Shown: positions 1 to 8,612, numbered from the stretch's first letter. The stretch: DNA of 64,000 nt from an uncultured bacterium (GCA_949282215.1 CASDPF010000004.1:1-64000); one strand, 5' to 3'. Notes: a model not told the origin generated them from the sequence alone. Translations and numbers: made by a program.

Positions 1-104
1 CTCGTTGCCAGCACTAAAATTAAGAATAAGGCGAAGAAAGTTTTTTCTCCGTCTTATTTTTTGTTATGTTTTACAATGAAGGTAAGTTAAACTACTGTTT
101 TATA

Positions 105-638
105 TTAATACATCAAATTGCATACTGTGATTGCAGTGATTATTCCTATTAAATCCGCAAGTAATCCAACTAATACAGCATATCTTAATTTTTTAATTCC
201 AACAGCTCCAAAATATACCGCCAGTACATAGAATGTTGTTTCGCTGCTACCTACCATAACTGCTGCTAGAGTTGTGGCATAGTTATTTGGTCCAAGTGAA
301 TGAGCTATGTCTGAGAAAATTCCAAGTGCAGCAGAACCTGAAAGTGATCTTACCAACATTATTGGAATTGTATCTGCTGGAACATTAAAGTGTCCTAGTA
401 TTGGTGCTAGTACATTTCCAGTTAGTTCTATTATTCCTGAGGCTCTAAGCATTGATATTGCAACAATTATAGCAACAAGATATGGGATTATGTTTATTGA
501 TACTTTAAACCCTTCTTTTGCCCCGTCTGTAAAAACTTCATATATTGGAACTTTTTTTATCATTCCCATTGTCAAAATAATTAAGATTATTGTCGGAAGT
601 GACCATAGTGATATTATATTCATAATGGAGTTAAACAT
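105..638 (-). CDS. spmB: SpmB-like membrane protein (nucleoside recognition/gate domain)
   Basis: A 177-residue polytopic membrane protein of the SpmB family, members of which carry the nucleoside-recognition (gate) domain. The family is named for spore maturation in Firmicutes, but it is widespread in non-sporulating bacteria, where its substrate is unknown. Several hydrophobic segments and the conserved stretch around LVRSLSGSAALGIFSD are visible. The ATG at 638 is preferred because a strong GGAGG lies about 8 nt upstream; a longer in-frame reading to 704 would run far back into spmA. The gene overlaps the end of spmA by 8 nt, so the two are probably translationally coupled. Confidence 0.85.
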   Translation of the reverse strand: MFNSIMNIISLWSLPTIILIILTMGMIKKVPIYEVFTDGAKEGFKVSINIIPYLVAIIVAISMLRASGIIELTGNVLAPILGHFNVPADTIPIMLVRSLSGSAALGIFSDIAHSLGPNNYATTLAAVMVGSSETTFYVLAVYFGAVGIKKLRYAVLVGLLADLIGIITAITVCNLMY

Positions 639-1236
639 TTTCTTTTCCTCCATTTTTTTGCGGTTTCCATAGCTTTTGGAATATTTTTGCCAGTATAATA
701 GCACTTATGAAAGCAATTGATGTGACAAGTAATGTAGGTGCTATTATTGATGTCGGATTAGGGTATCCTATTCCTATCAAAATAGCAATTACTGTTGCCG
801 GTACAAGCTGGAATCCTGCTGTACTCATTGCTAAAAATAAACACATTGAATTTGAAGCTGATGATTTTTCCTTGTTATGATGCTGCAGTTCCTCCATTGC
901 CTTTATTCCGATGGGTGTCGCAGCATTCGCAAGTCCGAATGCATTTGCCGTAAAACTCATTGCGATATCCCCTACGGCCGGAGAATCTTCTGGAATTTCG
1001 TTAAATAAGCGTTTTGTGATTGGTTTTATAAGCTTTGCTATAAATTCAATTAATCCGCATTGTTTGGCAATTTTCATCATTCCGAGCCAAAATGCCATAA
1101 TTCCAATTAGAGAAAAAGCTACCTTTACTGATAATTCAGCTCCCTGTAATATTGCGTTTACAACATCATCGAGCTTTCCATTTATTGCTCCCGCTATTAT
1201 TGATATTACAATTAAAAAATAGAATATGTAATTCAT
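631..1236 (-). CDS. spmA: SpmA-like membrane protein (nucleoside recognition/gate domain)
   Basis: A 201-residue integral membrane protein and partner of SpmB. The motif around SFTANAFGLANAATPIGIKA is characteristic of SpmA, and the protein has about five hydrophobic stretches. It is followed directly by spmB with an 8-nt overlap, the usual spmA-spmB arrangement. It lies downstream of, and in the same direction as, the pilin-like gene at 1290-2021 with a 53-nt gap, so read-through from the pilin promoter is possible. In this lineage the pair cannot be taken as evidence of sporulation. Confidence 0.87.
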   Translation of the reverse strand: MNYIFYFLIVISIIAGAINGKLDDVVNAILQGAELSVKVAFSLIGIMAFWLGMMKIAKQCGLIEFIAKLIKPITKRLFNEIPEDSPAVGDIAMSFTANAFGLANAATPIGIKAMEELQHHNKEKSSASNSMCLFLAMSTAGFQLVPATVIAILIGIGYPNPTSIIAPTLLVTSIAFISAIILAKIFQKLWKPQKNGGKENV

Positions 1237-1289
1237 AAAATAATTAAAACATTAAATTCATTTTCGGTCAATTTTATATTTATTTGTTA

Positions 1290-2021
1290 TTAAAATTTTA
1301 TAGGATAATTTTTCGGAAATTTCCAGTTATTCCGTTGTATGAGAAGTCCACATCCATAACCACCACGTTTAACACAGTTTGATAAAAGATCTTCTGTACT
1401 TCTTTTATAATCAACTTCGCCTCCGCCATCTAAGTATGTACCAAGTTTTATGCCTTTGTGTATTCCGTAATTGAACAGAGTAAACATAAATACATCCCAA
1501 CCCATAACACAGGGTCCTTTTGCCCCGTTTACATCTACTGCAAAATAAACATATTTCCAATTACTACCAGGATTATCTTTATCTTCGTAAGTAATAGGCT
1601 GAATTAATATTGCTCTACCATCAGGTAGCATATATTTTTTTGCGTTATACCAATGTCCATCACTGTTCCCAACCAGTGTACCATCTGCATACCTGAATAC
1701 CCTAGCATTACCATTCTCAGCTAGCAAAAAACAGTATTTTATATCTTTATCTGAACATTCTTTTGCATTTAAGTATGGCTGAAAATATTTTTCATACCAG
1801 TTTGTATTTGTTGTAAAATCCCAGTATTCAAAGTTCCCTTTGTCTACTTCAGCTCTTTTTATTAGATTTTCTATGTCAGAATAAGTTTTTTTTAGTTGAG
1901 CTTCTATGACACGTTTTTCGTAATCCTTAATAAGTTTTGGCAGTGTCATTGCTGCAACAACTCCTATAATGCCAAGGGTTATTAACACTTCTGCCAGTGT
2001 AAATGCATTATGCTTATTCAT
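1290..2021 (-). CDS. Type IV pilin-like protein (prepilin N-terminus), regulator-paired
   Basis: A 243-residue protein with a class III/type IV prepilin signal: short leader MNKHNA, then FTLAEVLITLGIIG with Glu at mature position 5, followed by a hydrophobic helix. Prepilin peptidase would cleave between Ala and Phe. The globular part contains a D-x-N-G...G-x-D motif (AVDVNGAKGP...GWDVF) shared with most pilins here, and the C-terminus reads NNWKFPKNYPIKF. It is one of eleven paralogues in the window. It is divergent from the XRE gene at 2133 across 111 bp that hold a TGACAA/TTGTCA inverted repeat. Whether it is a pilus subunit or a type II pseudopilin cannot be decided from sequence. Confidence 0.9.
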   Translation of the reverse strand: MNKHNAFTLAEVLITLGIIGVVAAMTLPKLIKDYEKRVIEAQLKKTYSDIENLIKRAEVDKGNFEYWDFTTNTNWYEKYFQPYLNAKECSDKDIKYCFLLAENGNARVFRYADGTLVGNSDGHWYNAKKYMLPDGRAILIQPITYEDKDNPGSNWKYVYFAVDVNGAKGPCVMGWDVFMFTLFNYGIHKGIKLGTYLDGGGEVDYKRSTEDLLSNCVKRGGYGCGLLIQRNNWKFPKNYPIKF

Positions 2022-2046
2022 ATATAACCTCCTTTGATTAAGTATA

Positions 2047-2068
2047 TGACAATTTTAGCATGTTGTCA
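2047..2068. promoter_or_regulatory. Inverted repeat, likely operator between pilin and XRE regulator
   Basis: TGACAA (2047-2052) and TTGTCA (2063-2068) form a perfect 6-bp inverted repeat with a 10-bp spacer. It lies 26 bp upstream of the pilin start and about 65 bp upstream of the XRE start. The position suggests an operator for the neighbouring XRE protein; binding is inferred. Confidence 0.55.
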
Positions 2069-2132
2069 AGATAAAAATAACATTAAAAGAAAATACTGAT
2101 AAAGTTAGGCTTAATAATGGAGGGTTTAATAA

Positions 2133-2441
2133 TTGGAGAAATTATTTGCTGAAAAATTAAAAAGTTTAAGAAAATATAAAAGGATTACACAAGAAAAGCT
2201 TGCAGAGATGGTTGATCTGGATGTTCGGCATATTGCACGGCTTGAAGCTGGAGAAGGTTTACCGACTGTAACAACCCTTTTGAAATTTTGTGTTGCATTT
2301 GAAGTTACTCCTAATGATTTATTGTCTTATGATAAAAATGTCTGTACAGATAGTTTGAAATCTGACATAAATGACATGCTTACTCTGGCTAAGCCGGAAC
2401 AGCTTGAACTTATTAAAAAATTAATTCTTGCAGTTTTATAA
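2133..2441 (+). CDS. XRE-family helix-turn-helix regulator
   Basis: A 102-residue protein with an N-terminal Cro/C1-type helix-turn-helix at about residues 6-62 (ITQEKLAEMVDLDVRHIARLE), then a short C-terminal extension predicted helical. It starts at a TTG codon with a strong GGAGG about 9 nt upstream. It is divergent from the pilin gene at 1290-2021, and the intergenic region contains a perfect inverted repeat. The most likely role is as a dedicated regulator of that pilin and of itself. The same architecture recurs at 10626, 51057, 54524 and 62809. Confidence 0.88.
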   Translation: MEKLFAEKLKSLRKYKRITQEKLAEMVDLDVRHIARLEAGEGLPTVTTLLKFCVAFEVTPNDLLSYDKNVCTDSLKSDINDMLTLAKPEQLELIKKLILAVL

Positions 2442-2455
2442 ATAAATAATAAAAA

Positions 2456-2480
2456 AACACCTGATATTATCAGGTGTTTT
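2456..2480. terminator. Bidirectional intrinsic terminator
   Basis: An 11-bp stem (AACACCTGATA with TATCAGGTGTT) flanked by an A-run on the left and a T-run on the right. It sits between the convergent XRE gene and rplA and can serve both. Confidence 0.85.
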
Positions 2481-2501
2481 TGCTTTATGCTTATTTTAGA
2501 A

Positions 2502-3224
2502 TTAAACTAATTCTTTAACTTCAGCTGCAAAGTTTTTAGGGTCTAATTTAATACTAGGTCCCATTGTTGTTGCAAGGTAAACTGATTTTACAAATGTACC
2601 TTTTGCTGAAGCTGGTTTTGCTCTTAAAATAGCATCAGCTAAAGTTGCATAGTTTTTAACTAAGTCTGCATTTTCAAAGTTAACTTTACCGATTGGGCAG
2701 TGAATCATACCTTGTTTATCAGCTCTGAATTCAACTTTACCAGCTTTAGCATCTTTTACAGCTTTTGCTACATCCATTGTAACTGTACCTGTTTTAGGGT
2801 TTGGCATTAAACCTTTTGGACCTAACACTCTACCTAATTTTCCAAGCATTCCCATACAATCAGGTGTCGCAATTAGGGTATCAAATTCAAACCATCCGCC
2901 AGAAATCTTATCAATAATTTCTTCAGCTCCGGCAAAATCAGCTCCTGCTTCTTTTGCTTCAGTTGCTTTTGTACCTTTTGCGATAACACAAACTCTAACA
3001 GTTTTACCTAAACCTGCAGGTAATACTACTGTTGATCTGATTTGTTGATCTGCTTGACGAACATCAATACCTAATCTCATGTGGCATTCAACTGTTTCAT
3101 TGAATTTTGATGTTTCTTTTGATATTTCTTGTAATTTTTTCAATGCATCAACTGCTGTAGACGGTTGTGTAAAGTCTGCAAGCATTTCCTGCACTTTTTT
3201 TTGTTTTTTAGTTAATTTTGACAT
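2502..3224 (-). CDS. rplA: 50S ribosomal protein L1
   Basis: A 240-residue ribosomal protein L1, which forms the L1 stalk of the large subunit and handles release of the E-site tRNA. Family signatures are clear: the [14 protein letters not shown] region and [19 protein letters not shown] near the middle. Length matches bacterial L1 (about 230-240). It is last in the run rpmG, tRNA-Trp, secE, nusG, rplK, rplA on the minus strand, directly before a terminator. In many bacteria L1 represses its own operon translationally; no site was identified here. Confidence 0.98.
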   Translation of the reverse strand: MSKLTKKQKKVQEMLADFTQPSTAVDALKKLQEISKETSKFNETVECHMRLGIDVRQADQQIRSTVVLPAGLGKTVRVCVIAKGTKATEAKEAGADFAGAEEIIDKISGGWFEFDTLIATPDCMGMLGKLGRVLGPKGLMPNPKTGTVTMDVAKAVKDAKAGKVEFRADKQGMIHCPIGKVNFENADLVKNYATLADAILRAKPASAKGTFVKSVYLATTMGPSIKLDPKNFAAEVKELV

Positions 3225-3277
3225 TTTCTTAATTTTCCTTTCATGGTGTTAACGGAGTGTCTAACTCCTTCCATTTA

Positions 3278-3703
3278 CTATTCTTTCACTGTAACGCCCA
3301 TTGCTCTGCAAGAACCTGCAATCATTTTTACTGCAGCTTCCATTGTTGTAGCATTTAGGTCGTTCATTTTTATTTTTGCAATTTCTTCAAGTTGTTCTCT
3401 TGTAATTTCAGCAACTTTATCTTTATTAGGAACAGCTGATCCTTTAGACAAGTTTAATGCTTTTTTAATTAATACAGGAGCAGGCGGTGATTTGATTACG
3501 AATGAAAAACTTCTGTCTTCGTAAACATCAATAATAACCGGAATGATGTATCCTGCTTGCGATTCTGTCTTAGCATTAAATTGCTTACAGAAATCCATGA
3601 TGTTAACACCGTGTTGACCTAATGCCGGACCTACCGGTGGTGATGGATTTGCTTTTCCTGCTTCAATTTGAAGCTTGATTTTTCCTACTACTTTTTTAGC
3701 CAT
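3278..3703 (-). CDS. rplK: 50S ribosomal protein L11
   Basis: A 141-residue L11, the protein of the GTPase-associated centre that contacts 23S rRNA and is needed for RelA-type stringent signalling. The N-terminal [20 protein letters not shown] and the [14 protein letters not shown] motif are diagnostic, and the length is standard. It lies between nusG and rplA in the conserved order, with a purine-rich ribosome binding site just upstream of the ATG at 3703. Confidence 0.98.
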   Translation of the reverse strand: MAKKVVGKIKLQIEAGKANPSPPVGPALGQHGVNIMDFCKQFNAKTESQAGYIIPVIIDVYEDRSFSFVIKSPPAPVLIKKALNLSKGSAVPNKDKVAEITREQLEEIAKIKMNDLNATTMEAAVKMIAGSCRAMGVTVKE

Positions 3704-3815
3704 TTTTTTCTCCTTTTGTGGTAATAACGGTTTTCGCCGACTTTAGCAAAAAATCCTTCCACGTTTATTTGTACTGTATTTTCACTCAATTAGAGCTTTT
3801 ATTTTATACCAAATA

Positions 3816-4442
3816 TTAAAGTTTGGTAATTTGTTTGTATTCAAGTTCTACCGGAGTTTCACGTCCAAATATTGAAACGTTTGCACGAAGTTTCGATTTA
3901 TCCGGATAAACTTCAATAATATCTGCGATAAAGTCTGCAAAAGGTCCTGATATAATTCTGACTTTTTCACCGGCTTTAACGTCAAGTTCAATTTTTTGTG
4001 TTGTTGATGTCGAGCGGTTAATGATTTTCTTAATTTCGCTGTCTTTTGCAGGTATCGGACGTTTTGCGGAGCCTACAAATTTTGTAACACCTGCTGTATG
4101 TCTTACTACATACCAGCTGTCTTCATCCATAATCATTTCAACAAGAACATATCCAGGGAATATTTTTTCTTCACGTTCTTGCTTTTTACCGCCTTTCATT
4201 TGGGTAACTGTCTTTTGCGGAACTTCAATACGGAAGATTTTTTCACCCATATTCATATATTCAATACGTTTTTCAAGGTTTACTTTTACTTTATTTTCGT
4301 GACCTGAATATGTGTGAACTATATACCAACGTTTTTGATTTTTCTTAGCTTTTTGTGCTTCTTCCTTGGCTTGAACTTCTTCAGCTTCATGCTGTTTATC
4401 TTCGTTCAATTCTTCTTCCATAGATTTTTCTTTTTTAGTCAT
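3816..4442 (-). CDS. nusG: Transcription termination/antitermination factor NusG
   Basis: A 208-residue NusG that binds RNA polymerase and couples transcription to translation or Rho. The NGN domain starts at about residue 37 (KRWYIVHTYSGHENKVK) and includes FPGYVLVEM and the VRHTAGVTKFVG segment. A C-terminal KOW domain follows (GEKVRIISGPFADF). The first 35 or so residues are a highly charged Glu/Lys-rich extension absent from E. coli NusG. It sits between secE and rplK as in most bacteria. Confidence 0.97.
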   Translation of the reverse strand: MTKKEKSMEEELNEDKQHEAEEVQAKEEAQKAKKNQKRWYIVHTYSGHENKVKVNLEKRIEYMNMGEKIFRIEVPQKTVTQMKGGKKQEREEKIFPGYVLVEMIMDEDSWYVVRHTAGVTKFVGSAKRPIPAKDSEIKKIINRSTSTTQKIELDVKAGEKVRIISGPFADFIADIIEVYPDKSKLRANVSIFGRETPVELEYKQITKL

Positions 4443-4484
4443 AAGCCACCTTATCTTTTTTCTGCAAATCGTTTGCTTTCGCTT

Positions 4485-4688
4485 TTATTTGAGTAACCCA
4501 AATATACTTTTAAAGATTATATCCATTAAATAGACTGCAAGAGTAAAGACAAATACAATAACAATTACAAATACAGTCTCTGTAACTACTTGGCGTTTTT
4601 CCGGCCAATTTATCTTACCCCATTCGGTTCTTACGCCTCTGAAGTATGATTGTATTGAATTTACCATTGATTCTAATTTCGGATCCAT
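4485..4688 (-). CDS. secE: Preprotein translocase subunit SecE
   Basis: A 67-residue single-span SecE, the small essential subunit of the SecYEG channel. The amphipathic RGVRTEWGKINWPEKRQV segment just before the transmembrane helix is the family signature. Short SecE proteins of this size are normal outside the Enterobacteria. The neighbours rpmG, tRNA-Trp and nusG confirm the call. Confidence 0.95.
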   Translation of the reverse strand: MDPKLESMVNSIQSYFRGVRTEWGKINWPEKRQVVTETVFVIVIVFVFTLAVYLMDIIFKSIFGLLK

Positions 4689-4713
4689 TTCGTTTTCCTT
4701 TTATTTATTAAAT

Positions 4714-4786
4714 CGCGCCCTGAAGGACTCGAACCCTCGACATCCGGTTTTGGAGACCGACGTTCTACCAACTGAACTAAGGACGC
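4714..4786 (-). tRNA. tRNA-Trp (CCA anticodon)
   Basis: Folded by eye on the minus strand. The acceptor stem GCGTCCT pairs with AGGGCGC, there is a D-arm GTTC/GAAC, and the anticodon stem TCGGT/ACCGG encloses loop CTCCAAA with anticodon CCA. The T-arm contains GGGTTCGAGTCC. The 3' CCA is not encoded. A tRNA-Trp between rpmG and secE is common in bacteria. Confidence 0.96.
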
Positions 4787-4866
4787 TTGTGCCGTGAATA
4801 CCACGGCTTGTTCCTTTTTTTGAGTAAGCGGGTTTTGATAGGCTATACTCGGTCAAGACTATAAGA

Positions 4867-5034
4867 CTACTTAGTCTCTTTATGAGCAGTATGCTTTTTG
4901 CATTTTGGGCAATATTTGCTCAATTCAAGTCTTTCTTTAATGTTTTTTTTGTTTTTTGTTGTTGTGTAGTTTCTTTCTTTACATTCTTCACATGCTAGAA
5001 CTACCATTCTGTCGTTTTTTCCTTTGATACCCAT
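4867..5034 (-). CDS. rpmG: 50S ribosomal protein L33
   Basis: A 55-residue L33 beginning [19 protein letters not shown], with two CxxC pairs (CEEC and CPKC) that form a zinc ribbon, so it is the zinc-binding form. The core reads [12 protein letters not shown] and the protein ends KHTAHKETK. It is first in the rpmG, tRNA-Trp, secE, nusG, rplK, rplA series. Its stop lies about 80 nt before the tRNA. Confidence 0.95.
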   Translation of the reverse strand: MGIKGKNDRMVVLACEECKERNYTTTKNKKNIKERLELSKYCPKCKKHTAHKETK

Positions 5035-5201
5035 TTTGTATTTCCTTTTTAGTTATATTAAATTTTGTTTTTTCTGAGCTTTTTAAAATAGAATGTGAAA
5101 TCATCACATTCTATTTTTTCGGCTTATGCTTACATAATAAACCAAACAAAATAAAAAGCAAACTATTTGTTAAAAAACTATAAGAAATTTGACTAATAAA
5201 A

Positions 5202-5230
5202 AAAAGAACCGAAATTAATCGGTTCTTTTT
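5202..5230. terminator. Intrinsic terminator
   Basis: GAACCGA and TCGGTTC form the stem around a 6-nt loop at 5206-5225, flanked by A-run and T-run. It lies just past the stop of the minus-strand gene at 5236-5832 and separates it from rpmG. Confidence 0.85.
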
Positions 5231-5235
5231 TGCTT

Positions 5236-5832
5236 TTACTTAATTACATAATTACTTGTTTTATTCCCGGAGGATGAATAATTTGATTCGTAACTGCTTC
5301 CGTAAGACTCAGAACGAAGTTTTTCCATATAGACCTGACCGTTTTTAACAACTTGTTGCAACTGAGTCAAATCACGTTCTAAGTTTGTAAGAACCTGTTC
5401 TGCATATATTTCAGCACCTTCTTTTGTTTTCATTGCATCTTCAGTAGCTTGCATTCTTATATTTTCAGCATCTTCTAATGCTTTCTTTTTAAGTTCTTCA
5501 CATTCTTCTTGAACTTGGTTTCTAATTCTGATTCCTTCACGTTCGACAGCTTTTATAAAGTCAGCTTCAGATAATTTTCTATCAGCCTCCATTTGAGCAT
5601 CAGCAATTATCTTTTCTGCTTTTTGTTGTGCTTCTAGTTGTAATTCATCTCTACGTCTTAGAAATGCCCTTGCTTCTTGCACTTCTACAGGTAGTGATGC
5701 ATATATTCTATCAATTAATGTTTCAATTTCTTTTGGTTTTACAACTACATATCTTCCTGGAATTATCGGAAAACTCTCGTCAATCGATAATTCTAACATT
5801 TTTAATAAATCAAATACTCCATTTTGTTGCAT
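5236..5832 (-). CDS. Coiled-coil protein of unknown function next to coaD
   Basis: A 198-residue protein. The first 50 or so residues form a small domain (FPIIPGRYVVVKPKEIETLIDRIYASLP). A long charged helix at about residues 55-165 follows, rich in Glu, Lys, Gln and Ala, resembling ATP synthase b-subunit or DivIVA-type coiled coils. The tail is Ser/Tyr-rich (SYGSSYESNYSSSG). No transmembrane segment is visible. It is followed by its own terminator and preceded by coaD in the same direction. A DivIVA-like scaffolding role is possible but not shown. Confidence 0.8.
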   Translation of the reverse strand: MQQNGVFDLLKMLELSIDESFPIIPGRYVVVKPKEIETLIDRIYASLPVEVQEARAFLRRRDELQLEAQQKAEKIIADAQMEADRKLSEADFIKAVEREGIRIRNQVQEECEELKKKALEDAENIRMQATEDAMKTKEGAEIYAEQVLTNLERDLTQLQQVVKNGQVYMEKLRSESYGSSYESNYSSSGNKTSNYVIK

Positions 5833-5906
5833 GGCTTCACATATACCTTTCTAATAATATTATTCTACATAAGCGTAAAATAATTGTCAAATTATAAGCA
5901 TATATT

Positions 5907-6386
5907 TTAAGATACATTACGGTTTTTCAAATATTCATATACTGGTTCAGGTACGAATTTTGAAATATCACCGTTATTCAGGTAGATTTCTTTAATAGTG
6001 CTTGAGGATATAAAGTTGTATTTTGGCTTTGTTGTAAGAAATACTGTCTTTATTTCGCTAGAAAGTGAGCTGTTTGCTTGAGAAAGCTGCAATTCATACT
6101 CAAAGTCTGATACAGCTCTTAGGCCTCTTATAAGCACTTTTGCTTCTCGTTTTTTTGCATATTCAATAGTAAGTCCTTCAAAGCTGTCGACTTCAACGTT
6201 ATCTAAATCTTTGACACTTTCTTTGATTAGTTTAACTCGTTCATCCACAGGTAAAAAACCTTTTTTTTCAGAATTTCTTGCAACTGCGATAATTACTTTG
6301 TCAAAAATTTCAGCACCTGTTTTTAGAATATCTAAATGTCCTTTGGTAATTGGGTCGAAGCTTCCAGGATATATAGCAATTTTCAT
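5907..6386 (-). CDS. coaD: Phosphopantetheine adenylyltransferase
   Basis: A 159-residue CoaD that transfers AMP from ATP to 4'-phosphopantetheine to give dephospho-CoA, the penultimate step of coenzyme A synthesis. The nucleotidyltransferase T/HxGH motif appears in YPGSFDPITKGHLDIL at the N-terminus, LIRGLRAVSDFEYELQ in the middle, and the SSTIKE element near the end. Length is typical. Another CoA-pathway pair, panB and panC, lies about 20 kb away. Confidence 0.97.
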   Translation of the reverse strand: MKIAIYPGSFDPITKGHLDILKTGAEIFDKVIIAVARNSEKKGFLPVDERVKLIKESVKDLDNVEVDSFEGLTIEYAKKREAKVLIRGLRAVSDFEYELQLSQANSSLSSEIKTVFLTTKPKYNFISSSTIKEIYLNNGDISKFVPEPVYEYLKNRNVS

Positions 6387-6422
6387 AAAATTTTCCTTTC
6401 GGTAATAAATTTATTATGAAAA

Positions 6423-7194
6423 TCATTTCATTTCAACCCCGACGTTGTATGGTGTGTAATAGAGTTTATCTTCTGTTAGTGTTTTATTTAAATCATAGCC
6501 GAGTGTAAATTGTCCACTGCTGAGCAAGTTTATTCTATAAACGTCTGCTCCAAATTGATTTGGGCCGTTTTGCGTTCCATTTGCATCAAAATACAGTATT
6601 GCACAAATATTTGTTGTCACAGCTTCTGTATCAGGTTGTCCGTCATTATCTGAATCTACAAAATTGCCCTTTTCATCCCTAATATATTGTTGAACTGTTC
6701 TTGGACATTCATTATATTGTAAACCTTTTATTGCACTTCCACTTGCGGTTATAAAATATGGTCTGGAAAAAGCGTCTTCTTGCCCGGTTTGTCCATAACC
6801 GTTGTTAAACGGTTTAGTTGCTTTTATTGCAGTATTTTTACATAAAGTTTCTTTTGTATTATTAGTTTCGCAAAATTTTGCTCCAGAAAATTGTTCATAC
6901 ATTCTTTTTACCAAGTCTTCTGTTGTTTGATTTGTATCGGAAATACAAGTTATATCAGAACAGCCGTTTTTTGCTGCATACATTTTTAATGCATTTTGTA
7001 GTTCTGAATAAGTCTTTTTGACTTGTGTTACTAAGACTTTTTCTTTATACTTGCCGACTAATGCGGGAAGTGTCATTGCTGCAACGACACCAATAATACC
7101 AAGTGTAATTAAAACTTCAGCTAAAGTAAAAGCCGATTGTGTTCTATTGCCCCCCCCCCCTCACAGGAAATGCTGTCATATCAAGCGTTTTCAT
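6423..7194 (-). CDS. Type IV pilin-like gene, out of frame at a G11 tract (phase OFF)
   Basis: ATG at 7194 has a perfect GGAGG 5 nt upstream. Translation gives MKTLDMTAFPVR, then a run of eleven G (7150-7160) and an immediate TAG. With ten or thirteen G the frame continues GGGNRTQSAFTLAEVLITLG and through a complete pilin ending YNVGVEMK. With twelve it stops after about nine codons. So the gene is intact except for tract length, the expected structure of a phase-variable gene in its OFF state. The body has D-x-N-G (YFDANGTQNGPN), several Cys residues and a DSDNDGQPD acidic loop. It follows coaD's region on the same strand. Confidence 0.85.
7150..7160 (-). repeat. G11 homopolymer tract inside pilin coding region
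   Basis: Eleven consecutive C on the plus strand, read as G11 in the pilin mRNA, in a genome where such runs are otherwise absent. It lies between the start codon and the prepilin signal, so slippage would switch the gene on or off. Confidence 0.95.
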
Positions 7195-7275
7195 CCAATC
7201 CTCCATTCTTATTTTTGTAAGTAAAAACAATAATATTTATTTATCATTATAAAACATATTTCGTAATTTGCAACA

Positions 7276-7310
7276 AAAACCGTATATAAAATTCTTACAT
7301 ACGGTTTTTT
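7276..7310. terminator. Intrinsic terminator
   Basis: AAAACCGTA and TACGGTTTT arms around a 15-nt loop with flanking A and T runs. It lies just downstream of the HD-GYP-like gene (minus strand) and upstream of the pilin ribosome binding site. Confidence 0.7.
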
Positions 7311-7328
7311 ATATATGATCATTGTCGA

Positions 7329-8612
7329 TTATTTTAGACTTTTCTCAAGAGCGTTAACTACATCAATATCCCATTTTTTACCTGCTTCTTCTTTCATAAT
7401 TGAAAGAGCTTTTTCTTGTGGCATCGCTTTTCTGTAAGGTCTATCAGATGTCATTGCACTATATGCATCGGCTGCTGCTATAATTCTTGAGCCTAGAGGA
7501 ATTGATTGCCCTTTTAATCCTTCAGGTTCACCTGAGCCGTCTACTCGCTCTTTTTGGTAGTTTATATATGGTACTACTTCTGAAAGGAAGTTTATGTTCA
7601 TAAGTAAATTTACACCGATATTTGAGTGGTTTTGGATTTTTTTCAAATCTTCAGGAGATAGTTTACCGTTTGTTGCGAATATTTTTTCAGAAAGTGTTAT
7701 TTTCCCGATATTTTGCAACAATCCTGCATAGTAGATTAAATCGGTTGTTTTTTCATTTAATCCTAATTCACGGCAAATTTGACGTGCAAGGTTTGCAGTG
7801 TTTTTAGAGTGTGAAACTTTGTATTGACCTTTTGCATCAACTGCATTAGCCAAATTTTCTACAAATTCTTGCTGATAATCACATAAATCTCCGATTAATG
7901 CTGTCAGTTCAGCCCTTTCATGTTGTAAATCACTTACGCTTGAATTTTCATCTTCTATTAATTTATTAGTTCTGTCAATTTCACCTTGTAGGGTCATAGA
8001 TGTTGCAAAAAGATTTGCAATGCTCTCTACAAGATTCAGATATTCTTTTTGGATTTTAGAAGGGCTTTCAAGTACTATAACACCTACATTTTTAGAGTTA
8101 CAGTGCATTGAAATTGCTGTTACATTATTTTCCGTAATGGTATCTTGTTCTCTATAGGATACACTTACGATAGAGTTTTCATCAAGATTAAATCCTTTAC
8201 ATTTAAGGCTTTTTAGGGTTGTTCCCACGAGAACCAAATCTTTGTCATTTTCAATACCTTTTGTAAATTCATAAGATAGGTATATATTACATTTTTCAAT
8301 TTCAAGCATACGGCAAATAGAATGTGCAATTGATGTATAAATTGCATAATCTTCTTTGGTGTCAAAATTAAGTACACAAAGCGTGTTTTTTAGTGAATAT
8401 ATTGAAATCAATTCACTTAATTGGTTTTTTAAGCCTTCTTTTTTATCTTTAACGTTTGAGCTTATTTTTCTGGCTAAATCCTCTGAAATTAAGTGTTCTG
8501 ATATGAAATCTCCAAGGTTAAGTGCAAAAATCTCTTCTATCGGATCATTTTCCATAAGATATTCTGATTGTCCGAATAATGAAACTCCGCTGTTCACGTC
8601 TTTATTTTTCAT
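7329..8612 (-). CDS. GAF plus degenerate HD-GYP domain protein
   Basis: A 427-residue protein. The N-terminal half includes a GAF-like sensor region (about residues 60-205, containing ITENNVTAISMHCNSKNVGV) and a short helix linker. The C-terminal third is an HD-GYP fold (VSHSKNTANLARQI, LGSRIIAAADAYSAMTS, RPYRKAMP). The catalytic signature is altered: LHDIGK is LLQNIGK, HHE is QKE, and GYP is GEP. HD-GYP proteins normally hydrolyse cyclic di-GMP using two or three metal ions bound by these residues. Loss of the HD pair makes activity unlikely, so a binding or scaffold role is inferred. Confidence 0.85.
   Translation of the reverse strand: MKNKDVNSGVSLFGQSEYLMENDPIEEIFALNLGDFISEHLISEDLARKISSNVKDKKEGLKNQLSELISIYSLKNTLCVLNFDTKEDYAIYTSIAHSICRMLEIEKCNIYLSYEFTKGIENDKDLVLVGTTLKSLKCKGFNLDENSIVSVSYREQDTITENNVTAISMHCNSKNVGVIVLESPSKIQKEYLNLVESIANLFATSMTLQGEIDRTNKLIEDENSSVSDLQHERAELTALIGDLCDYQQEFVENLANAVDAKGQYKVSHSKNTANLARQICRELGLNEKTTDLIYYAGLLQNIGKITLSEKIFATNGKLSPEDLKKIQNHSNIGVNLLMNINFLSEVVPYINYQKERVDGSGEPEGLKGQSIPLGSRIIAAADAYSAMTSDRPYRKAMPQEKALSIMKEEAGKKWDIDVVNALEKSLK

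Noticed and set aside
1-104. End of an upstream gene and a terminator at the left edge
   Set aside because: A weak imperfect hairpin with T-rich tail is visible at about 25-62, but no stop codon context identifies a gene. Nothing else is visible in this stretch.
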